This document shows, in pieces, positions 1-9,659 of a stretch of DNA of 20,052 nucleotides. Source of the stretch: Polymyxa betae. Taxonomy: Eukaryota; Endomyxa; Phytomyxea; Plasmodiophorida; Plasmodiophoridae. The notes below the pieces were generated by a model. It saw only the letters and a program-made list of their open reading frames with translations. It made no database searches and had not been told where the DNA came from. The position numbers and the translations under genes are program-made. Where the stretch lies: contig RBZT01000169.1 of assembly GCA_003693705.1 (NCBI GenBank), forward strand, positions 1 through 20,052. Reading direction: 5' to 3'. Positions within the stretch are counted from its first letter, which is position 1. Each line of letters starts with the position of its first letter.

Positions 1-33
1 CGTACGCCTAGCAGGGTCGATCTCGATCTCATA

Positions 34-441
34 ATGACATGTAATAAACGACCATACATCATTATTTCCTTCGCAAATACAAAACGGATGAAATCTTTTC
101 TCCATCCTACAGATCCAGACATGATAGAAAGTATCAAAAACAATGGCATAACCATAGACACGAAGAGGCTCGAGACAGCATTTACAGAATTCCCTCACCC
201 GGGAACGGATCCCCTCGGCAAACTAACATAACAGAATTCTTGAACTCACTCAGCATAGCAAGCACAACAGCAAACCATACAAAGTCTGAAAGACGACAGG
301 AAACCATTAACGACCTAACATAATCTGGAAATGAGAATGGTAGAAGACAATACAGAAGACAGATACAATTATCAATTAAAGATCCTCCAACGGAATGCAT
401 GTATACTAAATTCTGAAAAACTGGCACATTTGGAATTCTAG
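34..441 (+). CDS. Small hypothetical gene or gene fragment, exon structure unresolved
   Basis: An open frame begins at ATG 34 (MTCNKRPYIII) and runs to TAA 229-231. From about 234 a second frame carries coding-like sequence (EFLNSLSIASTTANH) to TAA 321, and a third (YNYQLKILQRNACILNSEK) ends at TAG 439-441. A GT...AG intron from 131 to 174 or 131 to 234 would join the first two frames in phase. A 16-nt GTAGAAGACAATACAG would join the second to the third. The in-frame TAA at 321 is not explained, so I give no final protein. The plus strand here is A-rich and poor in stops, which makes chance ORFs likely. It could be the 3' part of a gene starting left of the window. No family recognised. Confidence 0.35.
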
Positions 442-848
442 AAGATAGATGTAATCCTCATTTTAGAGCACGGTGTTAGCAGGATGAGACAACAAATCAA
501 ATAGCGTGAATTTGACGAGCCTGAACAAGACGTTTGAAAGGGAGGGACGAGAGGCATAAATAGTGATCAGACCTAATCCAGGAAATCCTCTGCTGAGATT
601 AGAAATGTACCATTAGGTCTGAAGCAAACAAGGGTCATTGGAATGTATCATACACTGGGTGGGCATGGAACTATGAAAGCGGCCAACGATACCTCTCAGT
701 GTTCACATTGACCATGATATTGGATAGTTCGCCAATGTAATCCTGTGAGCTAAGAAACATTTCAGACCTTCCCATCATTGACAATGCGCAGATGCACACC
801 ATCAACAGCCTGCGTGTTTCACACTTGCTCGTGACGACGTAGTCGAAA
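442..848. other. Intergenic region with an 11-bp inverted repeat
   Basis: I find no convincing coding frame here. It lies between the end of the small plus-strand ORF and the 3' end of the minus-strand paralog gene. The only clear structure is the inverted repeat at 567-622. Confidence 0.5.
567..622. repeat. Perfect 11-bp inverted repeat
   Basis: TCAGACCTAAT at 567-577 is matched exactly by its reverse complement ATTAGGTCTGA at 612-622, with a 34-nt spacer. It could fold as an RNA stem-loop or be a binding site. It lies about 230 nt past the stop of the minus-strand gene ending at 849. Confidence 0.6.
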
Positions 849-2221
849 CTACAAGTCGATGTGAGCGCAGATTGAATGAGAACACGTTTGTATTATGTAG
901 GCGTGGGCCAGTGCGGCCGGAATGCTGAGCAATGCATTGTAGTCTGTGATCGTCTCCACACCGAAATTGAACAATTTCAGAAATTCTGGAAACAAGCTAA
1001 ACATTGGCAGAACGAAATTCTTTGGTGGTGAACCGATATCGGTCCATTTCAAGGACAGATTTTTGTGTAGAACAAGACTGTCATTAGAGATGAGAGATCC
1101 ATCTCGGAGCTGATTCATAGAATGATCGGCAATTAACAGTTTAGATCGGCAGTCACCTCGGGAACATTGTCTTTGAAGTTTTCAATGATTGAAGCGATTC
1201 CCCCAGAGTGCCTGAAAACTCCGGAGATCTTTCCGACAGCGTTCCATGACACATCGCAGAACAGGAAGACACACATTAAACATCCAGATCTGTACTTTCC
1301 CATCAACCTTCTTCCAAATTCGTTCATAATTTCGGGAGGCCCAGGACAATTTCCGATACAGATTTGCAATCAGAATTCGTTTTTGTAATGCGTTCTGAAC
1401 ATAACGGATTCGTTTGATTTCGCTCACATCCAGATCATGTCCTTGCACATTGAGAACTAATTCAGAGTTGATCTTGGAGTATTGAACTGCATCATCTTCG
1501 GACTTTGAAGACAGAAAATGAAGTTCCTCATTATTAGGAGTTTTGATCTAATCTACAGTCAATATACAGAGGGACAAAGAGGCTTCTGAAATTCACCAGA
1601 AACTTGCAGAGACTGTTATAATCATTGATATCAGTCACATCATAATTGAAGGAATACAGAAGGTCTGTTGGCGATGATGTCTCGTCAATACGAGGACGTT
1701 TCCGGGAGATTGTTTTAACTGGTTCATTATTCTAAACATGAATATTTCAGAGATTTCTAAGACATGAGACTTGATAATGAAACAATACAATGATAGTTTC
1801 CTGAATGGGAGGTAAATCTGGAACATTATCTAAATGGTGTAATGAAGATGTTGATGTTGATAACATTTCAATATCCAGATCAAAATCGAAAGTAGAATCT
1901 ATGAAGCTGTTGAGATCGGAAAGATCCGAAAAATCCTGGATTGAATTATAGAGGATCGGATCCTGTAATGCAGGTTAAATGAGGCGTGACTTGTTTCTGA
2001 CAGAGCAACGTTACTCTGGTGTCTGTAACATGGAACTCGAAATCTGGAGTGACTTCCTGACAGTCTGTAACATTACTCTGCACAGAGGCAAGTATAGCCC
2101 CGCACTCAGATATGCTGAGTATGAGGAATACAGGCCCTGGGCCAACCATTTTCATGCAAATGAAGTCCGTCTCATATCGCGCACTTCCTGGTTCGCCAGC
2201 TCTCAACAAAAATTCTCTCAT
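849..2221 (-). CDS. Unrecognised protein with acidic region and nuclear-type basic motif; paralog of the 2243-3588 gene; one in-frame TGA
   Basis: Exons 2221-1991, 1962-1771, 1731-1597 and 1547-849, all joined in phase 0 (introns of 28, 39 and 49 nt). The start is ATG 2221. Exon 2 is strongly acidic (SFIDSTFDFDLDIEML). Exon 3 carries a basic motif, SRKRPRIDE, like a nuclear localisation signal. Exon 4 holds the domain shared with the divergent neighbour, including the motif DLRSFQALWGNRFNH. Right after that motif there is an in-frame TGA (1184-1182), and the same frame then stays open to TAG 851-849. Residues beyond the TGA still align with the neighbour (CSR, an SLK motif). So the gene is disabled, or the TGA is a base error, or the protein ends there. 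No GT lies where an intron could remove it. A nuclear role is inferred from composition only. Confidence 0.6.
1182..1184 (-). other. In-frame TGA inside the paralog gene
   Basis: On the minus strand the codons around it read Asn-His-TGA-Lys-Leu, directly after the conserved WGNxFxH motif. Sequence similar to the paralog continues in the same frame afterwards. Confidence 0.6.
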
Positions 2222-2242
2222 TTTTTCTCATTTATTCGAACA

Positions 2243-3588
2243 ATGTCATGGCTATCGCAAGAAATTGGTTCTCTTCTTGACAGAATGGGGCCGATCCCAG
2301 CCGACGGCGTCCAGCAGCTCCATTTCCCGCTACAGAAGCAATATCAACCTCTGCGATCATGACTCTGCTCATTCGAGTGATCTTCTCGTATCTGCTTCTT
2401 CTGCTGACCTGGGCGAGCTTCAAAACCAGTTCATAACCGAGCTCTGCGTGCTCAGCAATGAGCTCAAGCTCCGAATCACGTCTGGGCAGATCAGGCGACC
2501 CTGTACATGGGACCAGTACGGGTTTCTGTTCCGGTTGGAATGATTACTGAACCAATTAATGATATTCCTCAAGACTCTTGATTCATCATATTTGAGATAG
2601 ATATCAAATATGTGTTATTTTCAGCTCTAGAATATGCCAGGAAATGTTTTCATGAAAACCCCTTCATGCTGTCGGGGAAGCAAGGAGGCCGCGCCTCATC
2701 TCGGTGTGCAATCTACTCTTCGTGAACGTCACTACCCTCATCTTAAATGGGCTGCAGAGGCGCATTTGACTCTGTGTGATTTTCTGGTGAGATTTGTTCA
2801 TATTAAATGCGGAATCTCACACTGAATTTGTCATTCAGAAAAAGCAGCCTGATGACGATGAGTTCGCGTTTCTTACTGATTCAAACAAATTCATTAAAAC
2901 AGAGCGCAAAACCAAAGCTGCAAAAGACCCCCTTATTATCAAATATCTCGATGATCAGCTCATATTGACCGAAACGTCGCAAATTTCTACTTCGAAGACC
3001 ACGTTAGAGAAGTTGATATTGGTGGCCAGATTATGTCTAAGATTAGTTCGGGCCAAGATTGCCGACCCGAAATTGAACCTGAAGCGTGATCACAGTGATA
3101 ACTGGGCCCAGCGAACATGTTACTCAGTACTTTCATGTGTTCGAATATGCTGTCAGAATGATCTTCGGGTGTTTCAATCTCGATGGGGAAATCCGTTTAC
3201 GCATAGTCATTTTGGGGAGCTTTGTTCTAGGCACAAAAGCAAGAGTAATCAGTGCGGATTTGAGACTCTCATTGTCAAAGATAAGATGAAATACTCCATC
3301 AGATCACAACTAGTTCGTGATAGAAGACGCCGTGCTCATTGTGTATTGAGATATTCTCTGAAAGGATTTGAGACGGTATTACTGTGTTTGTATTTTCTGA
3401 ATATATCACAGAAGAAGATGTTGGAGTGTATTCAGCGAATGAATAATCACATGAATGAGCTGAAGTTGAATCCATCACCTGATCTGAGTGAATATCTCGA
3501 AAATTCTCTAAATCCAATATTATACTGTCTTGAACAAATTGTAATAATGATGTCAATTATTTCTCTCATATATTTGGACATCATATAA
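2243..3588 (+). CDS. Unrecognised protein, paralog of the minus-strand gene at 849-2221; one apparent frameshift
   Basis: Start ATG 2243 (MSWLSQEI). A 16-nt intron 2268-2283 (phase 1) leads into a Ser-rich stretch to 2502. Introns 2503-2624 (GTACAT...TTTTCAG) and 2787-2838 (GTGAGA...ATTCAG) follow, and the last exon runs 2839-3588 to TAA. Exon 2625-2786 changes frame at the GGGG run 2674-2677: LEYARKCFHENPFMLSG before it, SKEAAPHLG after. One extra G explains this. An alternative is a longer intron ending at 2630. The intron at 2787 follows LCDFL; the paralog has LCKFL with an intron at the same place and phase. The C-terminal domain carries NDLRVFQSRWGNPFTH and a hydrophobic tail (ILYCLEQIVIMMSIISLIYL). 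An alternative +1 frame in the last exon was tested and is not favoured. Function unknown. Confidence 0.6.
2268..2283 (+). other. Candidate 16-nt intron
   Basis: GTTCTCTTCTTGACAG. Removing it joins MSWLSQEI (frame of 2243) to EWGRSQPTASSS (the next coding frame) in phase 1. It has GT and CAG ends and a pyrimidine-rich interior. Confidence 0.45.
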
Positions 3589-3982
3589 ATTATTATCAAT
3601 TTCAACAGAATCATTGTCCTGGACCTACTGGACAATGTCCTGCTCTATCTGCTGTTAATGCTAACGATAGTACTTAATCAGTAAACGATTGTTCAATTTG
3701 ACTCGGATCTTCAAGTACCTAAAGCTCCATATTATTCTCTTCAGAAAAATGGTTTCATAAAACCAGTGACCAAGCAATACCAAAATTCTGAATGTATTGT
3801 TTCTACAAATTCGGACAGAATGGTAATGGAGTCTTAGATTCTAAAGACGAGGGTCGTAGAGACAAAGGGAAAACAGAGATACAAAGGAGAGAGGACTAAA
3901 ACACGAAGTGTGTATTATTGTACATTTAGTTTTCCCAGCACACAAACGCTCATGTGCATCATGGCCAGGAATGACCGTTGAG
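3589..3982. other. Intergenic, with a 3' hairpin
   Basis: No gene is visible. A perfect 8-bp stem, CATTGTCC (3612-3619) with GGACAATG (3630-3637) and a 10-nt loop, lies 23 nt after the TAA at 3588 and may mark the 3' end of that transcript. The rest is AT-rich, with a purine-rich stretch near 3840-3900. Confidence 0.5.
3612..3637 (+). terminator. Hairpin downstream of the stop at 3588
   Basis: 8-bp perfect stem and 10-nt loop, just past the end of the paralog gene. A role in 3'-end formation is inferred from position only. It has no T-run, so it is not a bacterial-type terminator. Confidence 0.3.
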
Positions 3983-4993
3983 ATGAGCCCGCAGTCTGCA
4001 GTCGAGCTCTCCCATGGCGATGCAGGTGAAATGCTCTAATTCTACAATGGCGAATTCGTCAAGATGCCACAGCTGATTCTCTATCGGTCCTACTGTTAAT
4101 CTTCAACCAGAAGATGTTAATCCGGAAATTGTTGTCAATATTAACAGAATTGCCATCATTATGGGACCCTACTCCGTCCGCCTATATGAAGCCAACCTAC
4201 AAACAAGACATAGGTCATTGGCAGCTGTAGGCCATGAAATAGACAAGATATCCGATAGTGTTTATTGCTGGCGGACATTTGACCTATAAATGATATCAAA
4301 GTTCATGAACGTTCATAGATTTACTGCAATCAGTGAATGCAATCTTGAAAAAACAAGAAGCTTTCTGCCTAACGTTTTATTAAGAAAAAACGGACAAGTA
4401 CCTAATCCCGATTTTCATACTTCACAAAATGGCGTTTCCGTTCACATATCCTGGCTTAAACAATTGGCCAAGTAAACGAATGCTGTCAATATAAAAGAAG
4501 AGAAATTCAAGTTTTTTTCATGTTTTTAGCAAGCAGCATTTAATCATACATTGCTACAGCAACATTGCGAGATAGAAGCGAGAATATTATTCATGTGTAT
4601 TTACAAAGATCAAAAGAGTTGTTCGAGATCTGTTCGGCAAAGAGGGCAGCGGAATGAGCGGACTTGTGACACCATGAGTTCTTTTACACAATCCAGATGC
4701 AGAAAATGCTCACAGAAATGCAGGGAGCAGATTTCAAGTTTCATCTGAACACAAACTCAGCGAACAATTCTCTCTCGAAAATCCAATACATCATCGAGGT
4801 CTTCGACGGGAACGGGTTCGCCATTCTCATCCAGCATCGCATAACAGCATATTGCACAATCGGCAGTGACGAAATTCCGCTTCTGGACAAAATTATCAAC
4901 GGAATTGCGGAAAAAAATGCAGAAAAAATTACAGATTCCAGATCGTGTTGCGTGATTTTGAAGGGCCTCACTCTGGCCTGTAAATCTATCTGA
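3983..4993 (+). CDS. Hypothetical protein, six exons, 242 residues
   Basis: Proposed exons: 3983-4025, 4073-4213, 4231-4259, 4302-4471, 4617-4665 and 4697-4993, ending in TGA. The spliced length is 729 nt, divisible by three, with every phase matching. Introns are 47, 17, 42, 145 and 31 nt. Start ATG 3983 gives MSPQSAVELSHGDA. Later segments include SLSVLLLIFNQKMLIRKLL, CNLEKTRSFLPNVLLRKNG, FGKEGSGMSGL and IIEVFDGNGFAILIQHRITA. The 4472-4616 intron may hide a further small exon. The last exon overlaps minus-strand ORFs in the same interval, but these lead nowhere by splicing. The gene converges on the minus-strand gene ending at 5056, leaving 62 nt between stops. No family recognised. Confidence 0.5.
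4214..4230 (+). other. Candidate 17-nt intron
   Basis: GTCATTGGCAGCTGTAG. Removing it joins KPTYKQDI to GHEIDKISDS in phase 1. Without it the upstream frame meets TAG at 4228-4230. Confidence 0.4.
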
Positions 4994-5055
4994 TATTAAG
5001 AGAGGTATTATGAGAGCGTTTAAAGGCATTACCATGTGTATAATCGGGGCAGATA

Positions 5056-7941
5056 TCACTTTTGTTGATATCCGGATAATAGATCGAATAAACGATGCAG
5101 AGAAGGTCGTAGACGGGACACGATCCGCCCGCGATCGTCTTTAGAGACGGCGTTCCGGTTCTGTAGGATGGCTGTTAATAAAGCGGTGAGGTCGCAGGAG
5201 GGAGATGCCGCCTCCAGCTGTGTGATAATCGATAGGAATAGATCGACGTATTTCGCGGAATCATCCCAGCACGGAGTTCGAATCATTCGAATCATGGCGG
5301 GAACGAGCTGTTCCGGATTCACATGCTGATACCAACCAGTCGAAAAACCAGGAAAACTGAAGGTTTCTTTCAATGAAGGGATCATATTCAGATTGATAAA
5401 ATATCTGCATCGGGTCTAGAACTTACATTCCGTAATCAATAAAGTGATGTGGTTTTGTAGGTGTTAATGTTACCGAGATTGTACTGCGGGAACTCGTCCA
5501 GGATCGAGATTCGATCTTGAGCGGATAATCCCCGGAACCATGTCTGTATGAAGGACCCGTCTGGATTCCACCAAACCAAACGACTATCCAGATAGGCAGC
5601 CAGTTTCGCGTGACGCAGAATCCCGGACAGCAGCTCCCGATAAGCCACGGAGTTGATCCCCGACGAACCCACCACTTGGTGCAGAATCTGGCAATTGCGA
5701 GCCGTGCTGGTCCAGCACGCACTGGTGATGACACTGGTCATCCATGGTAGTACGAGATCTTGGTCGATTTCCGGATAGGAGAGTAACAGTCCGAAAAAGT
5801 CCGGATTTGAGGATCGGCTCGGGAATGAAGGGCTCTTGTCCGGGACGTAAAAAGTGGCGAACTGGGTCCAGGACTATGACGGCGGTTAATGTGTAACAGA
5901 ATCGACAGCGATTTCGTAACGTAACTGACAGAGGGTAAACTGCGGGAATTGCGGAACGAGTGCCTGACGACGTCGATGCGACATTCGACGACAGAAGCGC
6001 CAGCTGAATCGTCCAGCAACGATCCGATGAAACAGCGCAGAAAAATCTGGAAGATTTAAAGCTACAGAGATCATTCGGAGGAGGTCGCCGTCGTGATCGA
6101 TTCGGACGGCGGCTTCAGACAGCTGATCGATTGTAAGCTGCGACTTCTCCAATAAAGGATGCTTCAGGATACGGAAAAAGATCGCCGCAAGATGTGGCTG
6201 CTCGAAGGCAGGAAGCGCACCGAGAACAATATCCAGCAGATTATGTTGGAGATGTATCGGATGGTGAGCGATTGTTAGCAGATAGAAAGCAGCTTCTGCG
6301 TCAAGAGAGCGATTCTCACGATAATCAGACTCGGATTTTTCTGATACCAGCCTGAAAAAAGTATCAAATTTCTGAATTGTTTTTATCAAGAGTGAATTGT
6401 ACAAGAGAACTCACAGCTCAAACATATGACGGGCGATATCGACAAAATCCAGAACGTTTTCATCCCTGGCACTGTCGAAGGCCGAATAAAGTTCCCAATT
6501 GCGGACTGAGGGCTTCTGCATTAGAGCATGATGTGATTCGGTGATGGCATGACGCAAATCAGAATCAAGATCCCGGAGATTTTTCCCAGAAATACGCCTG
6601 ATACACCGATTGTCAAAAAACGAACAAAAAAGTTCAAAAAATAAAAAAATAAAAGGCTTTCAAAATGAAAGCGAAAAAACAGTTTGATATGTAGCACAAT
6701 TTGGTGTAGAATGCGCAACATTTGTGACAATTCGAGATAAACAGCGTTTTTGTAGAACGGAATTCCGACCCTGGTTGATGGGAGAGCGGGAACCAATCCG
6801 CCCAGCAGTCTCTGAAACAATCTGGATCCTGAACAGCCCTGCCAGCAATCTCAGAGTTGCTATGAGGGCAGTTTCATCGTCGCTTACAATGTATGACGCG
6901 ATAATCTCTTAAACAGCGATATCTCATTCGGTGTATGTTGGAGAAATCTCCACAGACGGTTCTCGTTCTTGGAATTTTTCATCAGACTAAATAAACGCAT
7001 TCCGAAGGGCGTTTCGTTTTTGCGGCTGAAAACCAAATTTCACAAATCAGCGAATAGAACAGGCTGAAATATTACTCGATGTCAAAGCAGCATCTTGGAA
7101 TTACCAGCAGGCTCGGAAACCATGAATCCTTCGTCTTTTCGGATATCATGCAGCATCGAATCGCGGATTCGTTACAATACTCCTTCTTATCGCAGGATTT
7201 ATGTAAAGCGCCTTCAATCTCGTCGAAAAAACGAGCGCGGATGTTAGAAAGGGAAGATCCAGAGAATTCTTTCAATGTAATCAGACCCTAGTGTTTAAGC
7301 AGTAGGTTACGAATTAAAGGTTCGAATAGTTCGGTCCACCAGAAGGGAGTCAATTTTCGAGAGAGGCGGATAGAGAGGTCACGAACTGATAAGAGAGACA
7401 GATTCTGAATGAGAAGGTCCCAGAAAGTCCGAATCCAAGTCCCATTGTAGGGGTTCGTTTTCATCATAGAGTTATCATTGAAGAGATAACGATTGCAGAA
7501 CTTGTTTGTGAGCTGCTCTCGGTGGGAAGATTTCATGCGCGATATAATTAGATGATAGTTCGGAGTAAAGTCAGAGAGGTGTCTCGCAGCCTCGAATAAA
7601 TGTAGAACAAGATCGGATGATGTTGGAGGATAGACTGATAGTAGAATGGCTCCGAATTGAGCTTGATGTAGTATCTCGGATGTGAGAAGATCCTTGATCA
7701 GGCGACTGTCATATTGACGAATAAATGACAAAGATGAATGATTAGATAAGAAGGATGATTTCGAAGAGACATATTTAATGAGTTCGCGAATCTCGTCCAG
7801 AGACGCGTTATCAAGACGGTCAGCATTGGACAGCTTATGATGAAGAGAGGCGATCTTAGTGACGGCGGTCTCTTCCGTAACAGCAAATGTCAGCGACGTT
7901 GTAACCAGCAGAAGGGCCAGTATGAACGACAGAACCGACAT
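5056..7941 (-). CDS. Large predicted secretory or ER-targeted alpha-helical protein, eight exons, 797 residues
   Basis: Proposed exons: 7941-7311, 7268-7121, 7025-6888, 6821-6681, 6597-6415, 6351-5898, 5861-5474 and 5366-5056. Spliced length is 2394 nt with all phases consistent; stop TGA. The N-terminus MSVLSFILALLLVTTSLTF is a typical signal peptide. The rest is mostly alpha-helical with no predicted membrane span, for example LHHKLSNADRLDNASLDEI and NRLWRFLQHTPNEISLFKR. The best-supported intron is 6414-6352 (GTGAGT...TTTTTTCAG). The donor 6887 (GTAAGC) is also strong. Less certain are 7310-7269 and 5473-5367, which end in AAAG, and the choice of acceptor at 6822. A strong GTAAGT lies unused at about 5432. 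It starts 58 nt downstream of the previous minus-strand gene's stop. No family recognised. Confidence 0.6.
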
Positions 7942-7999
7942 GATTGTTGCACGAGGAACGATTGGATGGAAAATGATGACGAGCCTGCAAAGGAAACGA

Positions 8000-8855
8000 T
8001 CAGCATGAAGCTGTCCCAAAAAGTGCGTGGTCGTCTATCATTGGGTCAACCTCAGTCAATTCCTCAACCGTAGCGGAACATTTCGACGCCAAAAAGCAGA
8101 TTCTCGAAGAGCCTGACCAATTGGCCGGCTTTGAATTTTTCAAGAATATTTGTTGTGTTATTTTGTCAGAAAGTTGATTGAAGTCCTGCCTTAACACAGC
8201 AAAAAAGGCTTCGCAGTTGTTTGATTTCACAGTTGCGCAGCTGTTGGTTTTTGCACAGAGACTACCTAGGTATGTGACCCTTGCTCAAAATTGCGCATTT
8301 TTTCGCCCTTGATGTAAAAAAAACGTGAGATTTCGTGAATTGCATTTTAAACAGGAGTATAGATTTAAAATGTCCGCAACGGTATCATGTTCGCGAGCAT
8401 ATCCAAGCTGTTGCGCCTGGGAAAGGCATAAGTCGCCGGGCAAGGCATCGACTCCAGATTCAGCAAAAGTGGAGCAGCCTGCATCGTTTGTCTGGATGGT
8501 GCCGACGACGATCTGCCTCTGTTGCTGAATTGGATATGGAATGCGAATCCATTTCAAATTATAAAGACAACGAAGGTCGAAACACAACACATCGCCTCTG
8601 GCGATAGTGACGAACAGATTCGGCATGTCTTTGGCACTTTTCACCAATGTCGATGGCCACGGTATTACGAATTCCAAAGCAAGAGAAGTGACGGGACAGC
8701 CGCACGACAGGGTAGGGCAGCTGCAATTTGTGGACAATCGTAGGCAGCTTGAAGCACGCAAACCAGACCATGGGAAAAACTGGGTCGCGGCCGGTACGAC
8801 AGAGATGGAAGGATCCATCGTCGTCGATCAGAGAAAGTGTTCGTTTGAGTTCCAA
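8000..8855 (-). CDS. Hypothetical protein, three exons, 5' end uncertain
   Basis: Exons about 8855-8669, 8628-8325 and 8261-8000 (TGA). The intron 8668-8629 (40 nt, phase 1) ends in AAAG. The intron 8324-8262 (63 nt, phase 2) starts GTTTTT and ends GGTAG; it removes an in-frame TGA at 8287-8285. Coding segments include ELKRTLSLIDDDGSFHLCR, PNLFVTIARGDVLCFDLRC and CEAFFAVLRQDFNQLSDKI. Short beta-like units such as IARGDVLCFD could belong to a propeller, but this is only an impression. No ATG lies in frame at the 5' end. TATAAAATG at about 8870 may be the promoter and start of an unseen first exon. The opposite strand has overlapping ORFs with poorer composition. Confidence 0.45.
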
Positions 8856-8981
8856 GGTGATCGAGGACGCATTTTATATCATGCGTGTAGATTTATGAGA
8901 CGGTTGTACCGACCCAGTCTGATGATTTAGGTTATAAATGGGCGATATTTGTTATGTCGGGCAGTTTCTTAGGAACGTTGG
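8856..8981. other. Short divergent intergenic region
   Basis: It lies between the uncertain 5' end of the minus-strand gene and a small plus-strand ORF. On the minus strand it contains TATAAAATG near 8870; nothing else is clear. Confidence 0.35.
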
Positions 8982-9119
8982 ATGTCGAAATCTGGGCAGA
9001 AATTTTTGAATTGGAATGAGTTTGAAGAAGTGATGTTGTACTTCTTTGAATGCGATCGGAAGGCAATGCTTCCTGTTGAATTAGCGTGCCTCAATCCTAT
9101 CGATATTTTCCTTGATTGA
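8982..9119 (+). CDS. Small ORF, 45 residues, with a decayed second copy at 19.8 kb
   Basis: ATG 8982 to TGA 9117-9119. The protein includes NWNEFEEVMLYFFECDRKAM and ends with PVELACLNPIDIFLD. A similar stretch lies at 19783-19907, where several changes are silent in this frame (CCT/CCG, GCG/GCC, AAT/AAC). That copy lacks the start and hits TGA after the VELA motif. The silent changes suggest the frame was once under selection. The ORF ends 33 nt before a tRNA-Val gene. It may be the last exon of a longer gene. No family recognised. Confidence 0.4.
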   Translation: MSKSGQKFLNWNEFEEVMLYFFECDRKAMLPVELACLNPIDIFLD

Positions 9120-9128
9120 ACAGCGTTC
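9003..9128 (+). repeat. Dispersed repeat copy 1 (direct, partner at 19783-19907)
   Basis: About 125 nt, clearly similar to 19783-19907, from TTTTTGAATTGGAATG to ACAGCGTTC. Shared blocks include TTTGAAGAAGTG, CAATGCTTCC, GTTGAATTAGC and TATCGATAT. Both copies are next to tRNA genes. Confidence 0.75.
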
Positions 9129-9152
9129 CAATTGCGAAAGTTTGCAGTTAAT

Positions 9153-9225
9153 GTCCGGATGGTGTAGTTGGTTATCACACCTGTCTAACACACAGGAGGT
9201 CTCCAGTTCGAGTCTGGGTCGGGAC
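9153..9225 (+). tRNA. tRNA-Val (anticodon AAC)
   Basis: A 73-nt cloverleaf. The anticodon arm is CCTGT-CTAACAC-ACAGG, giving AAC, which reads GTT and (as inosine) GTC. The T arm contains GTTCGAGTC. The acceptor stem pairs GTCCGGA with TCGGGAC, with one G-G mismatch at 5-68. There is no intron. A Pol III terminator TTTTT lies at 9230-9234. An identical gene lies at 18197-18269 on the other strand. Confidence 0.95.
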
Positions 9226-9235
9226 ATTCTTTTTG

Positions 9236-9659
9236 CGTTGACTTTCATTTTGATCTGGTTCTATCTATGGTCACACTGTTGCGCTGACTTCTCAATGCTG
9301 AACAGGTCCCAAACAGCACGAGAACTGCACTGTACACTGAACAGTAAGCCTTCGCTTCCGCACTCATCTAAAGTCCGCATCTCAGTTCAGTCCTAAGTCT
9401 GTAGAAAAATTTCTCGATCGATAATGGAGTGTGTGTTTCACATGAAGTCGAATAAATCATTTAGCGGCTGTTTTTTTATGCTTTCTCGTGAAAATGCAGT
9501 TGTACCGCTTTTACGAAACCCGATGAAGAATAAACTGAGCTGATCCGACTGATTTACCAGCTGGAATAAGTAGCTGATGGTGCACTGTTTCTTTTTATCA
9601 CAATGCCTTCATGTATCGGACTCTTCTATTCCCAACCAGAGATGAGCCCGCACTAGCGT
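9236..9659. other. Intergenic, nothing recognised
   Basis: Multiple stops occur in all frames and there is no RNA gene signature. It lies between tRNA-Val and a small plus-strand ORF. Confidence 0.4.

Noticed and set aside
3086-3289. Alternative frame in the last exon of the plus-strand paralog (VFEYAVRMIFGCFNLDGEI)
   Set aside because: It looked plausible, but base differences from the paralog fall at third positions only in the 2794 frame.
3868-3890. Possible U6 snRNA (AACAGAGATAC)
   Set aside because: Only the ACAGAGA core matches; no U6 stem, no downstream AGC triad and no T-run terminator.
4026-7290. TAA and TAG read as glutamine (as in hexamitids and some oxymonads)
   Set aside because: Several open frames continue past TAG or TAA (7288-7290, 5886-5888, 4287-4289). 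Each is also explained by a phase-consistent intron, and other genes end cleanly at TAA (12101, 3588). The only tRNA-Gln seen has a CTG anticodon.
8285-8287. TGA as a sense codon
   Set aside because: An intron 8324-8262 removes it in phase, and the BTB gene and others end at TGA. The TGA at 1184-1182 remains unexplained but is a single case.
8285-8930. Plus-strand ORFs at 8325-8930
   Set aside because: Arg/Cys-rich composition and short overlapping frames look like shadows of the minus-strand gene.
3981-9652. 13-mer AGATGAGCCCGCA shared by 3981-3993 and 9640-9652
   Set aside because: At 3983 it contains the proposed start codon, while at 9642 the same ATG meets TAG after four codons; two copies of 13 nt are too few to call a promoter element.
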